DNA from: Ipomoea triloba
Lineage: Eukaryota; Streptophyta; Magnoliopsida; Solanales; Convolvulaceae
NCBI RefSeq assembly: GCF_003576645.1
Contig: NC_044929.1
Span: 20,571,570-20,635,569, forward strand
Reading direction: 5' to 3'
DNA: 64,000 nt
Shown here one piece after another: positions 1 to 10,742 of this stretch; position 1 is the stretch's first letter, and every line of letters begins with the position of its first letter. The notes under the pieces were generated by a model. That model did not search any database. It was not told the origin of the DNA and saw nothing but the letters and a program-made list of their open reading frames with translations. Both the position numbers and the translations under genes were made by a program.

Positions 1-79
<79 letters not shown>
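1..79. repeat. TA microsatellite at window edge
   Basis: About forty TA units run from the first base to position 79. The repeat continues beyond the window, so its length is unknown. Confidence 0.95.
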
Positions 80-81
<2 letters not shown>

Positions 82-194
82 CTTTTTTTTTAATCTTCAA
101 AAAAAGTATATATATTTTTTATATCTTGAGTTCAAATACAAAGTTCGAATATAAAATATCAAATACAAAATACATTAAAAATTATAATACAAAC

Positions 195-335
195 TAAGAT
201 TTGTGATGAACTACGAGTAAATGTATTTTGTCGTTTACTTTCTTTTAGTTCATAATGCAAAGAAAACTACTTATCTTAATACAATAAATTTAATAGTGCG
301 TATCTTTTGCGTTCACTGCACGTGCATACTTTGTG
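195..335. repeat. Dispersed repeat, first of four related copies
   Basis: This segment contains GTTCATAATGCAAAGAAAA followed by a TTTTGCGT/GTGCGT-rich tail. Related stretches lie at about 10495-10625, 11935-12340 (split by a Stowaway MITE) and 12388-12530. Apart from this repeat, nothing gene-like is visible in 80-550. The element class is unknown. Confidence 0.55.
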
Positions 336-550
336 CGTATTCTTTTTTTCACTAATTAAACTATTAATTTTCAGGTTGTTAGCACACTCGTGGGCAATAA
401 ACAAAATGCTGTGAGATGCTTTCGTATGTTGAAAACCACAACCAGTTGTTTGTAATCCTTTATTAGTTTTATCATCAAGTTTGTCTTTCTTTTCTGTAAT
501 TTTCTTATTTCTTTTCTGGCGACCGCCCAATGCTCATGCTTAAAGGGCTC

Positions 551-577
551 ATATATATATATATATATATATATATN

Positions 578-623
<46 letters not shown>
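551..623. repeat. TA microsatellite with an undetermined base
   Basis: A run of AT units interrupted by a single N at position 577. The N and the low complexity make the true length unreliable. Confidence 0.95.
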
Positions 624-626
<3 letters not shown>

Positions 627-1520
627 GTGTTGTAATTATAATATAAAAAAAAATTAGAAAGTAAAAAAGGATGGTTGAAATTTGTGTTACACCTAAATTT
701 ACTGATTATTATTAAGGAAAATTTGTTGCAAAATTAGGTGCTTTTTTTCCTTTTTTATACACAGTTTTTTTTAAATTTTTTTTTATATAATGTTACTTAA
801 AAAATATTTATCTCGAAGTGAAAAGTAAAAAAAAACAAATTGAACAGTTAAACTAGATATGAGATCACGAAATTTCTTTCAAATATACATTATTGTAACA
901 TTAGAATTTGTTTATTGGAGTTGAATGAATCCACATTGTTCTGCAAAATGAAATATAACTAGCTAGGCGAAGGACTAGTACGGCCAAAAAGAAGAGGAAG
1001 AGGAGCGTAATCTGACCAAAAAGATGTGGGAGAAAAAATTACTATGTTGACCCTATTTTTAATAGTCGATAAACGATTTCTTAACATTGGACTAAATTGC
1101 ATAAAATTATCAAAGTCGATGACTCAATTAAAGACAAAAAGTCACTTAGGACTAAATCAAGTAAAACCATTATAGTTATGGATCATATTAGGCATTAACT
1201 CTTTTATTTAAGTAAAAAGTGTTCATGGATAAACATATGTTGTTTTATTTAAGTGGAAAGGGTTTAGTTCATTGATGGATATTTATCGTTTCATTAAAAA
1301 AGATATGAAGAATAATTTAGATATAAGTTGTAGACTTAGCTTGTAGGAACATGAATACATAGATTGTGAAATACTACCAATACAATATTTAGAAATCACA
1401 TGGATTATTTTAAATGTAACTATTGTCATAGCAATACATTGAAGTTCATCGGAAAATGCATAATTGCAACACTAGACGCTTCACTTGAGATGGTCTCATA
1501 CAAAACGTCTCACTCTTCTT
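624..1520. other. Intergenic, AT-rich
   Basis: No convincing gene. Around 1050-1190 there are 'actaaatt...' segments of the kind seen in decayed plant transposon ends. The right part is the 3' flank of the minus-strand gene whose stop codon is at 1521-1523. Confidence 0.6.
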
Positions 1521-2975
1521 TCAGTTGTCACTTCTGCCTGGTTTGTCCGAGATAAAGTTGATCTGAAATGTTTATATAATGCAAAAAGTGAATCTTATAG
1601 AGAAGACAAATTAAGTTATAATCTCTAAGTCAAACTTTTTTTCCGAATAAGTTTGAAAGCCAAATCCAAATTAATCTTGTAGAAATAAAGATAATGGCCA
1701 ACTGATATTTAATAAAATAAAATATTTGTTTGAGGAAATATTCAATATCTACACACATTAAAAAGTTGGAGTCTAATGAAGATTTACTCACTGCATCGGC
1801 GGGAGCCGGAATCCATTCATTGGTGGCCGGATTTCCCTTACAGGAGGCATGAAACTCGGCATCAGAATCAGGTTCTATTTTGAAGGAATTCCGCAATGCC
1901 CCCTCCACCTTTATAAATCCTGTTCCAGTCTAAATATAATACCAATTTACCTCAGTCAGTAACCACAACAAAGAAATAGACCAACAATAAAAATATTCAC
2001 TATATGACGTGACAATATTAATTTATATATATTTTTTGAGTGACAAGATAAACTTGCAGTCACTACTGAGAATGTGCACCGGATAAATCTCATTCATGTG
2101 TTATAGTTTGCAAAACACGCAGAAAAAGTAAATTGCATTAGGAAGATCACGTGCGACAAACCCGATCAAAAAGGTGTTGGCAATAATCAAACTGGCCTGG
2201 TGCTAGTATGATAATCATGTTTCATTCACTTAGTTACCATTTTCGAAGTTATATATATATATTTTTTAATGTGGTATGGGTCATGCAACCGATGAATACA
2301 AAAAGTTGTATGGTCATATCATATAGTGAAAAATTTTGGTAAATTTTTTTGATCTTGTAGCATAATAAATAAAAGTAATAATATACCGTGTGGTGTTGCT
2401 TGTCAACGCAATTCAGATCCTTGTAATACTCAGTTTCCACAAATTCCTCCCTCAATTTGCCTTCACTATAACATAATTTCTACATCCAAAAAAACATTGA
2501 AAATAAATAATATCATATAATTGTTTTTTTGAACGGCCAGAAAATTTAACAGTTCACTACAAGTATGTACAGAGTATCCTCTTATGTATCAAGGATTTTT
2601 ATTGGGAAAGCTGGCCTAAAAATTTAAGACCGCTCCAAGCTCGAAGTTAAGGATCCAGTATCAGCTAAATATATAATTGTAACTATACTATGGCAAGATA
2701 GAAAGTGTGGTAAAAAAAGAAAGAAGAAAAAGATAAGTTACCTGTTGATCTTTTTCGAGGCGTTGAAATTGAAGGAGTTCAGGGATTTCAGCGTCTCCAT
2801 GAACGCCATTGGAATACGTATCCGTATACGTAGAAGAGTAATCGCTTCTCTGAGGTTTAGAGTGGCGGTTTGGAGCTAAGGCATCGAAGTGCTTCCTGGT
2901 GGCTTCCTCCATCGCAGCTTCTTCCTGCGCCGACAGATGAACATCGCTTCGGTTTGGTTTGCCGCAGCATGCCAT
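1521..2975 (-). CDS. Small conserved plant protein, MEE59-like, four exons
   Basis: Exons on the minus strand are 2975-2742, 2479-2387, 1929-1792 and 1562-1521, each with GT/AG borders and all junctions in phase 0, giving a 168-residue protein. It starts MACCGKPNRSDVHLSAQEEA, has a short conserved core (EEFVETEYYKDLNCVDKQHH) in exon 2, a TGTGFIKVE stretch opening exon 3, and ends with a 13-residue last exon ending KPGRSDN, which echoes the N-terminal KPNRSD. From memory this pattern matches a small plant-specific family annotated in Arabidopsis as MATERNAL EFFECT EMBRYO ARREST 59; the biochemical role is unknown. No signal peptide, membrane segment or catalytic motif is visible. Intron 2 holds a SINE-like repeat. 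The exact gene name is inferred from memory; the exon structure is seen directly. Confidence 0.82.
2055..2232 (-). mobile_element. SINE-like repeat in intron 2 of the MEE59-like gene
   Basis: The minus strand reads as a copy of a dispersed family with conserved landmarks 'attttcgta', 'ttgccaacacc', 'gtttgcgcac'-type middle and 'gcaaactataacacatg'. Related copies lie near 37165-37365, 38105-38275 (minus), 40100-40280 and 45560-45735 (plus). The copies are diverged and no target duplication was found. Confidence 0.45.
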
Positions 2976-3250
2976 TTCCGTAATTGATTTCTCAACTTTT
3001 GCTTTTCTGCCCTACTATCTTCGATCTGATTGAATTGGAAGGGCTCACCAACTATATGTAGCTTAATTGGCTAGATATTTTTCTTTTGGGAAGATATTTT
3101 TGAGCTTTTGATCGTACATCTAAATAATCTTCTTCCACGTACAACTCAATACATAAAACACACAAAATTGACCGAAAAGAGTGACTCATTAAATGAGTAG
3201 ATGAAACATGATTTTTATATTAAGTCACATTTTTAGTCGAGTCCATACAC

Positions 3251-3258
3251 AGCACAAC
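3251..3258. repeat. 8-bp target site duplication, left
   Basis: AGCACAAC directly left of the hAT-type element; the identical octamer is at 4272-4279. Confidence 0.85.
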
Positions 3259-3952
3259 TAAGGCTGTTAACGAATCGAACATAAACGAACGGAGGTTGTT
3301 CATGTTCGTTTGTTAAGGATTTTGGAGTGTTCGTGTTCGTGTTCGTTTGTTAAGGTTTTTAAAAATCCTGTTCGTGTTTGTTTGTTAAGCGTTCGTTAGT
3401 GTTCGTTAACGTTCACAAACATGTTCACGAACGTGTTTGTTAACGTTAACGAACACGTTCACGAACATGTTATACATTAAGAAAAGATGTTCACAGGGGC
3501 CAGAAAGACTCGGTCATAGGAATTTAGACCACCTACGTGCTGGTAAACGAAAACCACCTTGACCGGATCAGAGTAAACAACAATGTCGAATCAGGCCGCC
3601 CCTTGCCTTGAAAGAATTCACACGCGGCCACCAGCTTTCCCAAAATAAGGGGAGATCTGCTGCTTACTGCTCACGGAAACATCCGACACCTATACTATAG
3701 TAAAGTCATTCGCGTATCTCCTTTCCTTCTATTCATCAGATTTTTTGCTTTGACCAATTCAAGGTGAAAAAAGGGGTTGGCTAAAAAGGGGGAGAGAGGA
3801 GAGCCTTAGGGTACGCTCACTTCTTAACAAACACGTTCACAAACATGTCTATTTACGTTCATGAACACGTTCGTGAATACTTACTAACCAAACACTTGCA
3901 CATGTTCATGAACACAATTTGTTCGTGAACAAGAAATAATCTATGTTCACAA

Positions 3953-3990
<38 letters not shown>

Positions 3991-4271
3991 TCGCGAATAT
4001 TATTAAACGAACACTAAACGAGCTTGTTCGCGAACATTACTAAATGAACACAAACGAGCTTGTTCGTGAACACTACTAAACGAACACAAACGAGTTTGTT
4101 CGCGAACACTTAGCAAACGAGCCTGCCACTGTTTAGACTCTGTTCGTTTATTAACCGAGCTCTAAATTTTGTTTGTTAATGTTCGTTTACCTTAATAAAC
4201 GAACATAATCGAACGCTTATCGAGCTCGAACACGAGTAGTTTGTCGAAAACTCTGTTCGCTAACAGCCCTA
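3259..4271. mobile_element. Non-autonomous hAT-type element, copy 1 (with insert)
   Basis: The terminal inverted repeats are TARGGCTGTTARCGAA-like (left TAAGGCTGTTAACGAA, right ...TTCGCTAACAGCCCTA) and the element is flanked by a perfect 8-bp duplication, AGCACAAC. An 8-bp duplication with TAGGG-type ends is the hAT signature. The interior has no coding capacity and is made of many short GTTCG/CGAAC palindromic motifs. It shares nearly its whole length with 50467-51113 in reverse orientation, except for an insert of about 350 bp at roughly 3470-3825. Confidence 0.85.
3470..3825. other. Foreign insert inside the hAT copy, possibly organellar DNA
   Basis: This block has roughly even base composition, unlike the AT-rich flanks, has no GTTCG motifs, and is absent from the second hAT copy. 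Its texture, with mixed GC tracts and no ORF of note, resembles plant mitochondrial DNA, so it may be a nuclear mitochondrial insertion. That origin is inference only. Confidence 0.4.
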
Positions 4272-4279
4272 AGCACAAC
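4272..4279. repeat. 8-bp target site duplication, right
   Basis: AGCACAAC, identical to 3251-3258. Confidence 0.85.
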
Positions 4280-4394
4280 GTCTTATTCCTAGTGCAGGAA
4301 CGGAGAAATGAATCATTTATAAATTATTCCGTACTTTTTTTTTTCATTTCAATTAAGAATTTTGACTCGAGTTAAGATTAGTTACAAAAGAAAG

Positions 4395-4399
4395 GAATA
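4395..4399. repeat. 5-bp target duplication of copia element, left
   Basis: GAATA precedes the 5' LTR, and the same five bases follow the 3' LTR at 8875-8879. Confidence 0.8.
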
Positions 4400-4503
4400 T
4401 GTTAGGACTCTAGTTGTTGTGTTACACTAGCTCTCTCACTTCCAGCTACATTATATTATCATTGTAATTGCTACGTTATTATTTAGTTAATATAATCCTC
4501 ATC
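4400..4503 (+). repeat. 5' LTR of copia retrotransposon
   Basis: A 104-bp repeat beginning TGTTAGGACTC and ending CCTCATC. It differs from the 3' LTR at 8771-8874 by one base that I can see. Placing the end at ATC fits both the 5-bp duplication and the immediately adjoining primer binding site. Confidence 0.9.
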
Positions 4504-4515
4504 TGGTATCAGCAG
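4504..4515 (+). promoter_or_regulatory. Primer binding site
   Basis: TGGTATCAGCAG begins at the LTR border and matches the usual initiator-methionine tRNA primer site of plant copia elements (TGGTATCAGAGC) at most positions. Confidence 0.8.
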
Positions 4516-4563
4516 TATCCAGGTCTCTTTCTTTTTCCTTCGGTTTTTTTTTTTTTCGTTTTC

Positions 4564-6102
4564 ATGGCCGAATCAACCAACAACAACAGTTCTGCTCGTG
4601 ATTCTGAGCGGACTGTTTCCGTTGCTCCTTCCGTTCTTCCGCCGCCCGTCGCGTCTCTTCCCTCTGCTCATCATTCGGTCTCTATCAAACTCACCATGCG
4701 CAATTATCTTTTTTGGAGGACTCAGCTTCTTCCGTTCCTTCGAGGTCAGGAGCTCCTTGGATTTGTCGATGGCACAGTGCCGTGTCCGGCTGCTCCAGCC
4801 CCGCCGACGGTGATTCCGGCGACACAGATCTCTACGGCCGACAGTGGTATCGCCGCTGCTACGGCTGCTGCTCGTGCGCATTGGCCGAGACAAGATTAGG
4901 CTGTGCTTTCGCTGTTGATCTCGGTGATGTCCGAAGAAACAATGCATCTTGCGGTTGGTCAGACTACCTCTCGCCATTTGTGGTTGGCCATTGAGCGCTC
5001 GCTCGGTTCCTCCACACGAGCGCGAACGCTGCGGCTTCTCGGCGAGTTGCAAGGGCTGCGTTAGGGTGATCGCTCCATTACGAATTATCTTAATTGAGCT
5101 CAGATTCTGGTGGAGGACTTGGCGCTCGCCGGCCGGCCGGTCTCCCTTGATGATCAAAATTTATACGTCTTTCGTGGCCTGCGTGCTGAATTTCGTCCGC
5201 TGGTGGCGTCGCTTACGCGGGGTGATCCATTAACCCTGGAGGAGATCACCGATTTTCTGGTTCATCAGGAGTATATTTGCGCAGATGACGCCGTGGATCT
5301 TGGAGCTCCAGCGGTGATGGCTGCTCATCGCGGCGGTGCGCGGACTGGTGGTCAACGCGGAGGTGGTTCTGTGCGTGGTGGCAGTGGATTCCGCGGTGGC
5401 TCGTCCAGCAGCCGTGGTGGACGCTGGTCTCGCGGTCGAGGCCGTGGCGGTAGGTCGCGTGCTGTTTATTGCCAGATTTGCAATGGGTCTGGTCACACGG
5501 CTCTTAATTGTTATCGCTGTTATAACGAGTCCCCGGGACCGCAAGCTCATATGGTTGTCTCGTCTGATGGTGCTAGTACTGCTGCCTCTCATCAGTGGTT
5601 TCCCGACACTGGAGCCACCAATCACGCTACGCCCGACGCCTCCGTGATGTCCTCTGCTGGCAGCTATGATGGTCTAGACACACTCCGCGTTGGTGATGGT
5701 TCAGGTTTGCCAATTATTAGTGTTGGTTCTGCTTCGTTAGCCTCTTCCTCTCGATTGTTTAAATTAAATGATGTGTTACATGTTCCTAGCTTATCCTCGT
5801 CATTAATGTCTGTTCAGAAATTTGCCAAAGATAATGCTGTTTTTTTTGAGTTTCATGCTTCTTGTTTCTTTGTGAAGGACTCTATAACCAAGAAGGTCAT
5901 TTTTAGAGGCGGTGCGTCGGGGGGACTGTATACATGGCCAAGTTCGAGTTCGAAGTCTGTTCCTGCTGCTTTTGTTGCTGCTCGTGCATCTTCTTCTACT
6001 TGGCACATGCGGCTTGGTCACCCACATTTACGGGTTTTGCGTCAGATTTTGCAGTCTTCTGTTAGTTCGTTTAATTCTAGTGATTTTTCTAGTGTCTGTT
6101 AG
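4564..6102 (+). pseudogene. copia gag, protease and start of integrase, interrupted by stops
   Basis: One frame runs from ATG 4564. It opens with the copia gag N-terminus (NYLFWRTQLLPFLRGQELLG region) and continues to the zinc knuckle CQICNGSGHTALNC at about 5470-5511 (CX2CX4HX4C), the protease active site DTGA at about 5605, and the integrase zinc-binding region near LGHPH at about 6015. TAG at 4897, TAG at 5062, TGA at 5095 and TAG at 6100 break it. Three of the four stops look like C-to-T changes of CAG or CGA codons. Between 5330 and 5460 gag is Gly/Arg rich (RGG-type). After 6100 the reading frame changes. Confidence 0.85.
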
Positions 6103-6128
6103 GGAATTCCTCCCGTTTTTCTTTACCG

Positions 6129-7169
6129 CGTGTTCCTACTTCTACTTCTCGTGTTTTAGAATTAGTCTATACGGATATTTGGGGCCTTGCGCCGTTACTT
6201 TCTGCGAATGGTTTCAAATATTTTGTATTATTTGTTGATGATTTTACGCGGTATATTTGGTTCTATCCCATGCGTGCAAAATCTGATTTATATTCTATAT
6301 TTGCGCAATTTCGAACTCTAGTTGAACGGTCATTCTCCACTAAAATTATTTCTATGCAATCGGATCTAGGGGGAGAATATAAAAAGCTTCATTCCACTTT
6401 AGTCTCTCTTGGTATTCGCCACAGGCAGTCCTGTGCATATACACATGAGCAAAATGGTAGGGTCGAACGTAGAAATAGACACGTTGTAGAGACTGGGCTT
6501 GTTTTAATGGCTCAGGCTTCGGTTCCCTCTCGTTTTTGGGATTATTTAATGGCTCAGGCTTCGGTTCCCTCTCGTTTTTGGGATTATGCAATGGCTCAGG
6601 CTTCGGTTCCCTCTCGTTTTTGGGATTATGCCTTCGAAACGGCTGTCTACCTTATTAACAAAATGCCCACTCGAGTCTTAAATAATCAGTCTCCTCATTT
6701 TTGTTTGCATCGGTCTCCGCCCTCGTACTCGTTTCTTCGGGTTTTTGGCTGTCTCTGTTTCCCTCTTCTTCGTCCCTACAATCGTAACAAACTTCAGTAT
6801 CGATCTTCTCCTTGTGTGTTTCTAGGTGATCCTGATTCCTTCCGAGGCTATCGTTGTTTAGATCTTAGCACTAATAAGGTATTTACCTGTCGTCATGTGC
6901 GGTTTGATGAATCTGTTTACCCTTTTGCTGTTTCTAGTTCTGTGCAGGCACCTGTTCAGTCTTCTGCTCTGCCTTGGGGAGTGGTTGCTCTACCTACTCA
7001 CTTGGAGCCTGAGGGTATTCCTAATGATTCATCGGTGAGTGCTTCTGTTCCGGCTAGTTCTGATGACCGCACTGTTACGATTGAGGTGCAACCGGCTCGT
7101 CTTGGAAAGGGTCGGCGGCCTAAACAACCTCCTCCTCCTCGGTCTCATGTTATGGCGACTCGGAGTTAG
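6129..7169 (+). pseudogene. copia integrase core, shifted frame
   Basis: After the break at 6100 integrase continues in another frame with the DDE residues visible: VYTDIWG (about 6165), SDLGGEY (about 6360) and EQNGRVERRNRH (about 6450). The segment MAQASVPSRFWDY occurs three times in tandem (6507-6632, 42 bp each), an insertion not expected in integrase. The frame ends at TAG 7167, where related elements carry a glutamine codon. Confidence 0.85.
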
Positions 7170-8757
7170 GGTCCGACTCAGCATGTCGCTCTATCTGCTG
7201 TTGCTTCCCCGGAACCCACCTGCTACTCTCAGGCTGTACGTTACCTAGAGTGGCGTGAGGCCATGGACTTGGAGTTCAACGCCTTGCTTCAGAATCATAC
7301 GTGGCGTTTGGTGCCTTCTACTCCAGGTATGAACGTTGTTGGGTGCAAGTGGGTCTTTCGTACCAAGCGAAAGGCAGATGGCACAGTTGAACGACATATG
7401 GCCCCGTATTGTGGCCAAAGGTTTCAACCAGATAGCTGGTCAGGATTTCTTCGAGACTTTCAGCCCCGTCGTCAAGCCGACTACTGTTCATCTTTTGCTT
7501 TCTTTGGCTGTGTCTAGAGGCTGGTCTATCCGCCAGTTGGATATCCATAATGCATTTCTGAATGGGAATCTGGCTGAGACGGTTTATATGCGCCAACCTC
7601 CTGGGTATGAAGATAAGGCGTCTCTGAATCACGTCTGCTTGCTCCAACGGTCTTTATATGGCCTCAAGCAGGCTCCCCGAGCATGGTTTGTCAGGTTGCA
7701 CGATTATTTGGTTTCTGTTGGTTTTGTGCCGTCTAAGACTGATGTGTCTCTGTTCGTCTACTCTCACGGTGCTGTTCAGTTGTACTTTCTGGTGTATGTT
7801 GATGACATCTTGGTCATGGGGTCTGATCAGGCTCGGGTTACTGGACTAGTTGACAAGTTGGCGTTAGAGTTCAAGGTTCGAGATATGGGTGCTCCGACTT
7901 TTTTTCTTGGCATTGAGACGGTTTCCTTATCGGATGGCATGCTTCTCTCGCATCGTCGTTATATGAATGACATCCTCAAACGTTCTGGCATGGTGGATTG
8001 TAAGCCGGTGTCCACGCCGGTGGTTCTTGTGAAGTCTGACGACTCGGTGGTTCCCTATGCTGATCCTACGCAGTACCGCAGCCTGGCAGGTGCTCTGCAG
8101 TACCTTACGGTAACTCGTCCAGATTTATCTCATGCTGTTAATCTGCTCTGTCAGCATATGCATGCGCCCACTACAGCTCACTGGGGCATGCTCAAGCGGG
8201 TCATTCGGTATGTTAAAGGTACTTTGCATTATGGTCTTCATATTACGAGATCTTTATCTAGTGACCTTCATGCATTTTCGGATTCAGATTGGGCTGGCAA
8301 TCCTGATGATTGGAAGTCTACCAGTGGATTTGCGGTGTTCTACGGGAATAATCTTGTGTCTTGGTCGTGCCGGAAGCAGCGCACGGTAGCTCGGTCATCC
8401 ACCGAAGCTGAATACAAGGCTCTTGCAGATGTGACTGCGGAGGTAACTTGGCTGGTCTCTCTTCTGAAGGAGATTGGTATTCCTGTTCGGTCTTCTCCCC
8501 GGCTGTGGTGTGACAACTTGGGTGCCACATACCTATGTGCAAATCCAGTTTTTCATGCTCGCACGAAGCATGTGGAGATTGACTATCACTTCGTGCGGGA
8601 TAAGGTGGCTAAGAAGGCGCTTCAGGTTAACTTCATTTCTACGAAAGATCAGTTGATTTCTACGAAAGATCAGTTGGCAGATATTTTCACAAAGCCACTT
8701 TCGTCTTCTCGTTTTACTTTCCTGCATTCCAAGCTCAAGGTGCTCGGTCACCCCTGA
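7170..8757 (+). pseudogene. copia reverse transcriptase and RNase H
   Basis: Reverse transcriptase begins in the integrase frame ([17 protein letters not shown], about 7345-7398). A frameshift near 7400 then moves it to the frame that runs openly to the stop at 8755. It contains the catalytic YVDD (about 7796), FFLGIE, and RNase H motifs including [16 protein letters not shown] and ADIFTKPL. A 21-bp tandem duplication repeats ISTKDQL (8635-8676) just before ADIFTKPL. It is the best preserved part of the element. Confidence 0.9.
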
Positions 8758-8770
8758 GCTTGAGGGGGAG

Positions 8771-8874
8771 TGTTAGGACTCTAGTTGTTGTGTTACACTA
8801 GGTCTCTCACTTCCAGCTACATTATATTATCATTGTAATTGCTACGTTATTATTTAGTTAATATAATCCTCATC
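8771..8874 (+). repeat. 3' LTR of copia retrotransposon
   Basis: 104 bp, identical to the 5' LTR except for one C/G difference about 31 bases in. It follows a polypurine tract and is followed by the target duplication GAATA. Confidence 0.9.
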
Positions 8875-8879
8875 GAATA

Positions 8880-10235
8880 TATATTTTATAAATTACTTTT
8901 TCATTTCAGTTAAGAGTTTTGACTCAACTTAATTATTTACAATTTTAGTTTTTGTGATATTTAATTTAGTGTCTATTGAAGCATGCACATGACTTGCTAA
9001 GATATTACGCTTGACTAGGGCACAAACAATGAATTGAGAAAGTATATCGACAATATTAAAGTGGGTTGACCGCCTAATTTAAGAGCATGTGATCTTGCAC
9101 CAAGCTAGACTCAAAAGCATTTCAGTCGGCTTGAGGAATGGAAAAAGATATGATTAGATAGAAATCTTGAAGCCTATTTTAATTATGAGTAATTCTACAT
9201 GTACTTTCATTTTTTACTTCCTAATATGTGGCATGCTTTGATTGCTTAATATAAGTGAGACATGATTTTTAATCTATTACTTTCTTTTTTCTCCAATAAA
9301 ATTTGAACACTTAATGAAAGTAAAATAAAGTTGAAAAAAAATGCAATTATCTAAATCTGAGTAAACTTGTCATAATTGAATTATGGCTTATATATAACAA
9401 CTTATAAATAAAAGCACGGGCTCCATGACTTGTGTTCCGTTCTTGTTCATACCCTTCCTTATTATTGACCTAGAGGTAAATATGCTGCGTTGTTTACCAT
9501 TTATTCTTGATTTATTATTTTTTAATCTTTAATTTTTAATTTTCAAAAATTGCTTTTTATGCAAGACTGTCTAATTTTATAAAAGTAAACATAACGCACA
9601 AAATAGGCTAGTCGTATAATAATTATAATATGCATTTTACGTGTTGAACAAAATTTCCTATACCAACACATGATATAGTACACTAGGAAATGTAGTACTC
9701 TTTATCTTGTAATTGGAAAAATATCTTCCACTCCTTATCCCTATTGATTCCAGCTGGGACGACTTATTGCCAAGTCACTTTCATAACTGAAGAGATGTCT
9801 ATGGTAGATTGGTAGTTGGTTCAAGATTTATGTCTCGACAAATTATATCATGCATCGTGTGGTCTATTTTGTATGGTGATTATTGATACATATTTATTTT
9901 AAATAGCTGTTAATTCATTTTTTTAATAAGTTTATTATGTTTTGATACATGTTTATTTTTAGTGTATTATAAATTAATTTTTAGTGTACTTCAAGTTAAA
10001 ATGAATATATAATACATTAGAATGAACCTGCAGTATATTAAAAATAAATCATTATTACATGTTTATCTTGTTACGTGAACTTTGGTCTACCATATAAGCA
10101 TTGTTAGGGCTCAAGCCAGTGAAATACTAAAATTGGGCTTCATTTTGATTGGTCTAAATTCATACCTATTTTGTTGGATATCTATTGGGCTAGAAGCCCA
10201 TTAGCAGTACTAGATTTCAGGCCAATCAACCTTGT
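8880..10235. other. Intergenic, AT-rich
   Basis: No gene seen. The first 65 bases resemble 4318-4395 on the other side of the copia element, so the element sits between two related flanks. The rest is low-complexity sequence without recognisable features. Confidence 0.6.
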
Positions 10236-10237
10236 TC

Positions 10238-10492
10238 GGGCAAATTATGCTAAGGTGGACCCGAATTCATGTTCATAATTTTAGAACTCTATATTCATAA
10301 TTTTAGATCTCAATATATTAAATTACATTACTCAATATTCACAATTTTTGAATTCTATATTCACAATTTTGTTATATAGATTCAAAAATTGTGTTATACT
10401 GTTGAATATAGAGTTACGAAATTGTGAATATAGAGTTCTGTAATTGTAAACATAGAATTTTAAAATTACGAATATGGATCCGAGTCCACCTT
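10238..10492. mobile_element. Fold-back AT-rich element, copy 1
   Basis: It begins 'gcaaattatgctaaggtggaccc' and ends '...gagtccaccttg', with an interior of repeated 'attcacaattttTgaa / ttgtgaatatagagtt' motifs that can pair across the middle. Related copies are at 27797-28330 and 61389-61722. Being palindromic, it is probably a fold-back MITE; the superfamily is unknown. Confidence 0.6.
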
Positions 10493-10742
10493 GTAGTTCA
10501 TAATGCAAAGAAAACTAATTATCTTAATATAATAAATTTGATAGTGCGTGTGTTTTGCGTGCGTTGCGCGTGCATCGTACTTGCTATTTACTTGTATGAT
10601 AAAAAATGACCCAATTTATCAATATTCTTGTTTTTATTCTAATGTAAAAGCATTAAAGATAAATAGCATATTGCCTCCAAGCTAAGCTCCTCCATTTCCA
10701 CCACCTCAACATCACGGTACATGCTCGGCCATCCCACCGGAA

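Larger units (their letters stand above)
4400..8874 (+). mobile_element. Ty1/copia LTR retrotransposon, full length but inactive
   Basis: The element is complete: LTR, primer site, gag, protease, integrase, reverse transcriptase, RNase H, polypurine tract (8756-8770, ending TTGAGGGGGAG) and LTR, flanked by GAATA. The domain order with integrase before reverse transcriptase defines the copia superfamily. Very short LTRs are typical of the Ale/Retrofit-like group, which is my best guess for lineage. The coding region has at least five in-frame stops and two frameshifts, so this copy cannot make its own proteins. Confidence 0.93.

Noticed and set aside
4573..5157. Minus-strand open frame of 194 codons in the copia gag region
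   Set aside because: Shadow of the GC-rich gag coding sequence on the other strand; no domain.
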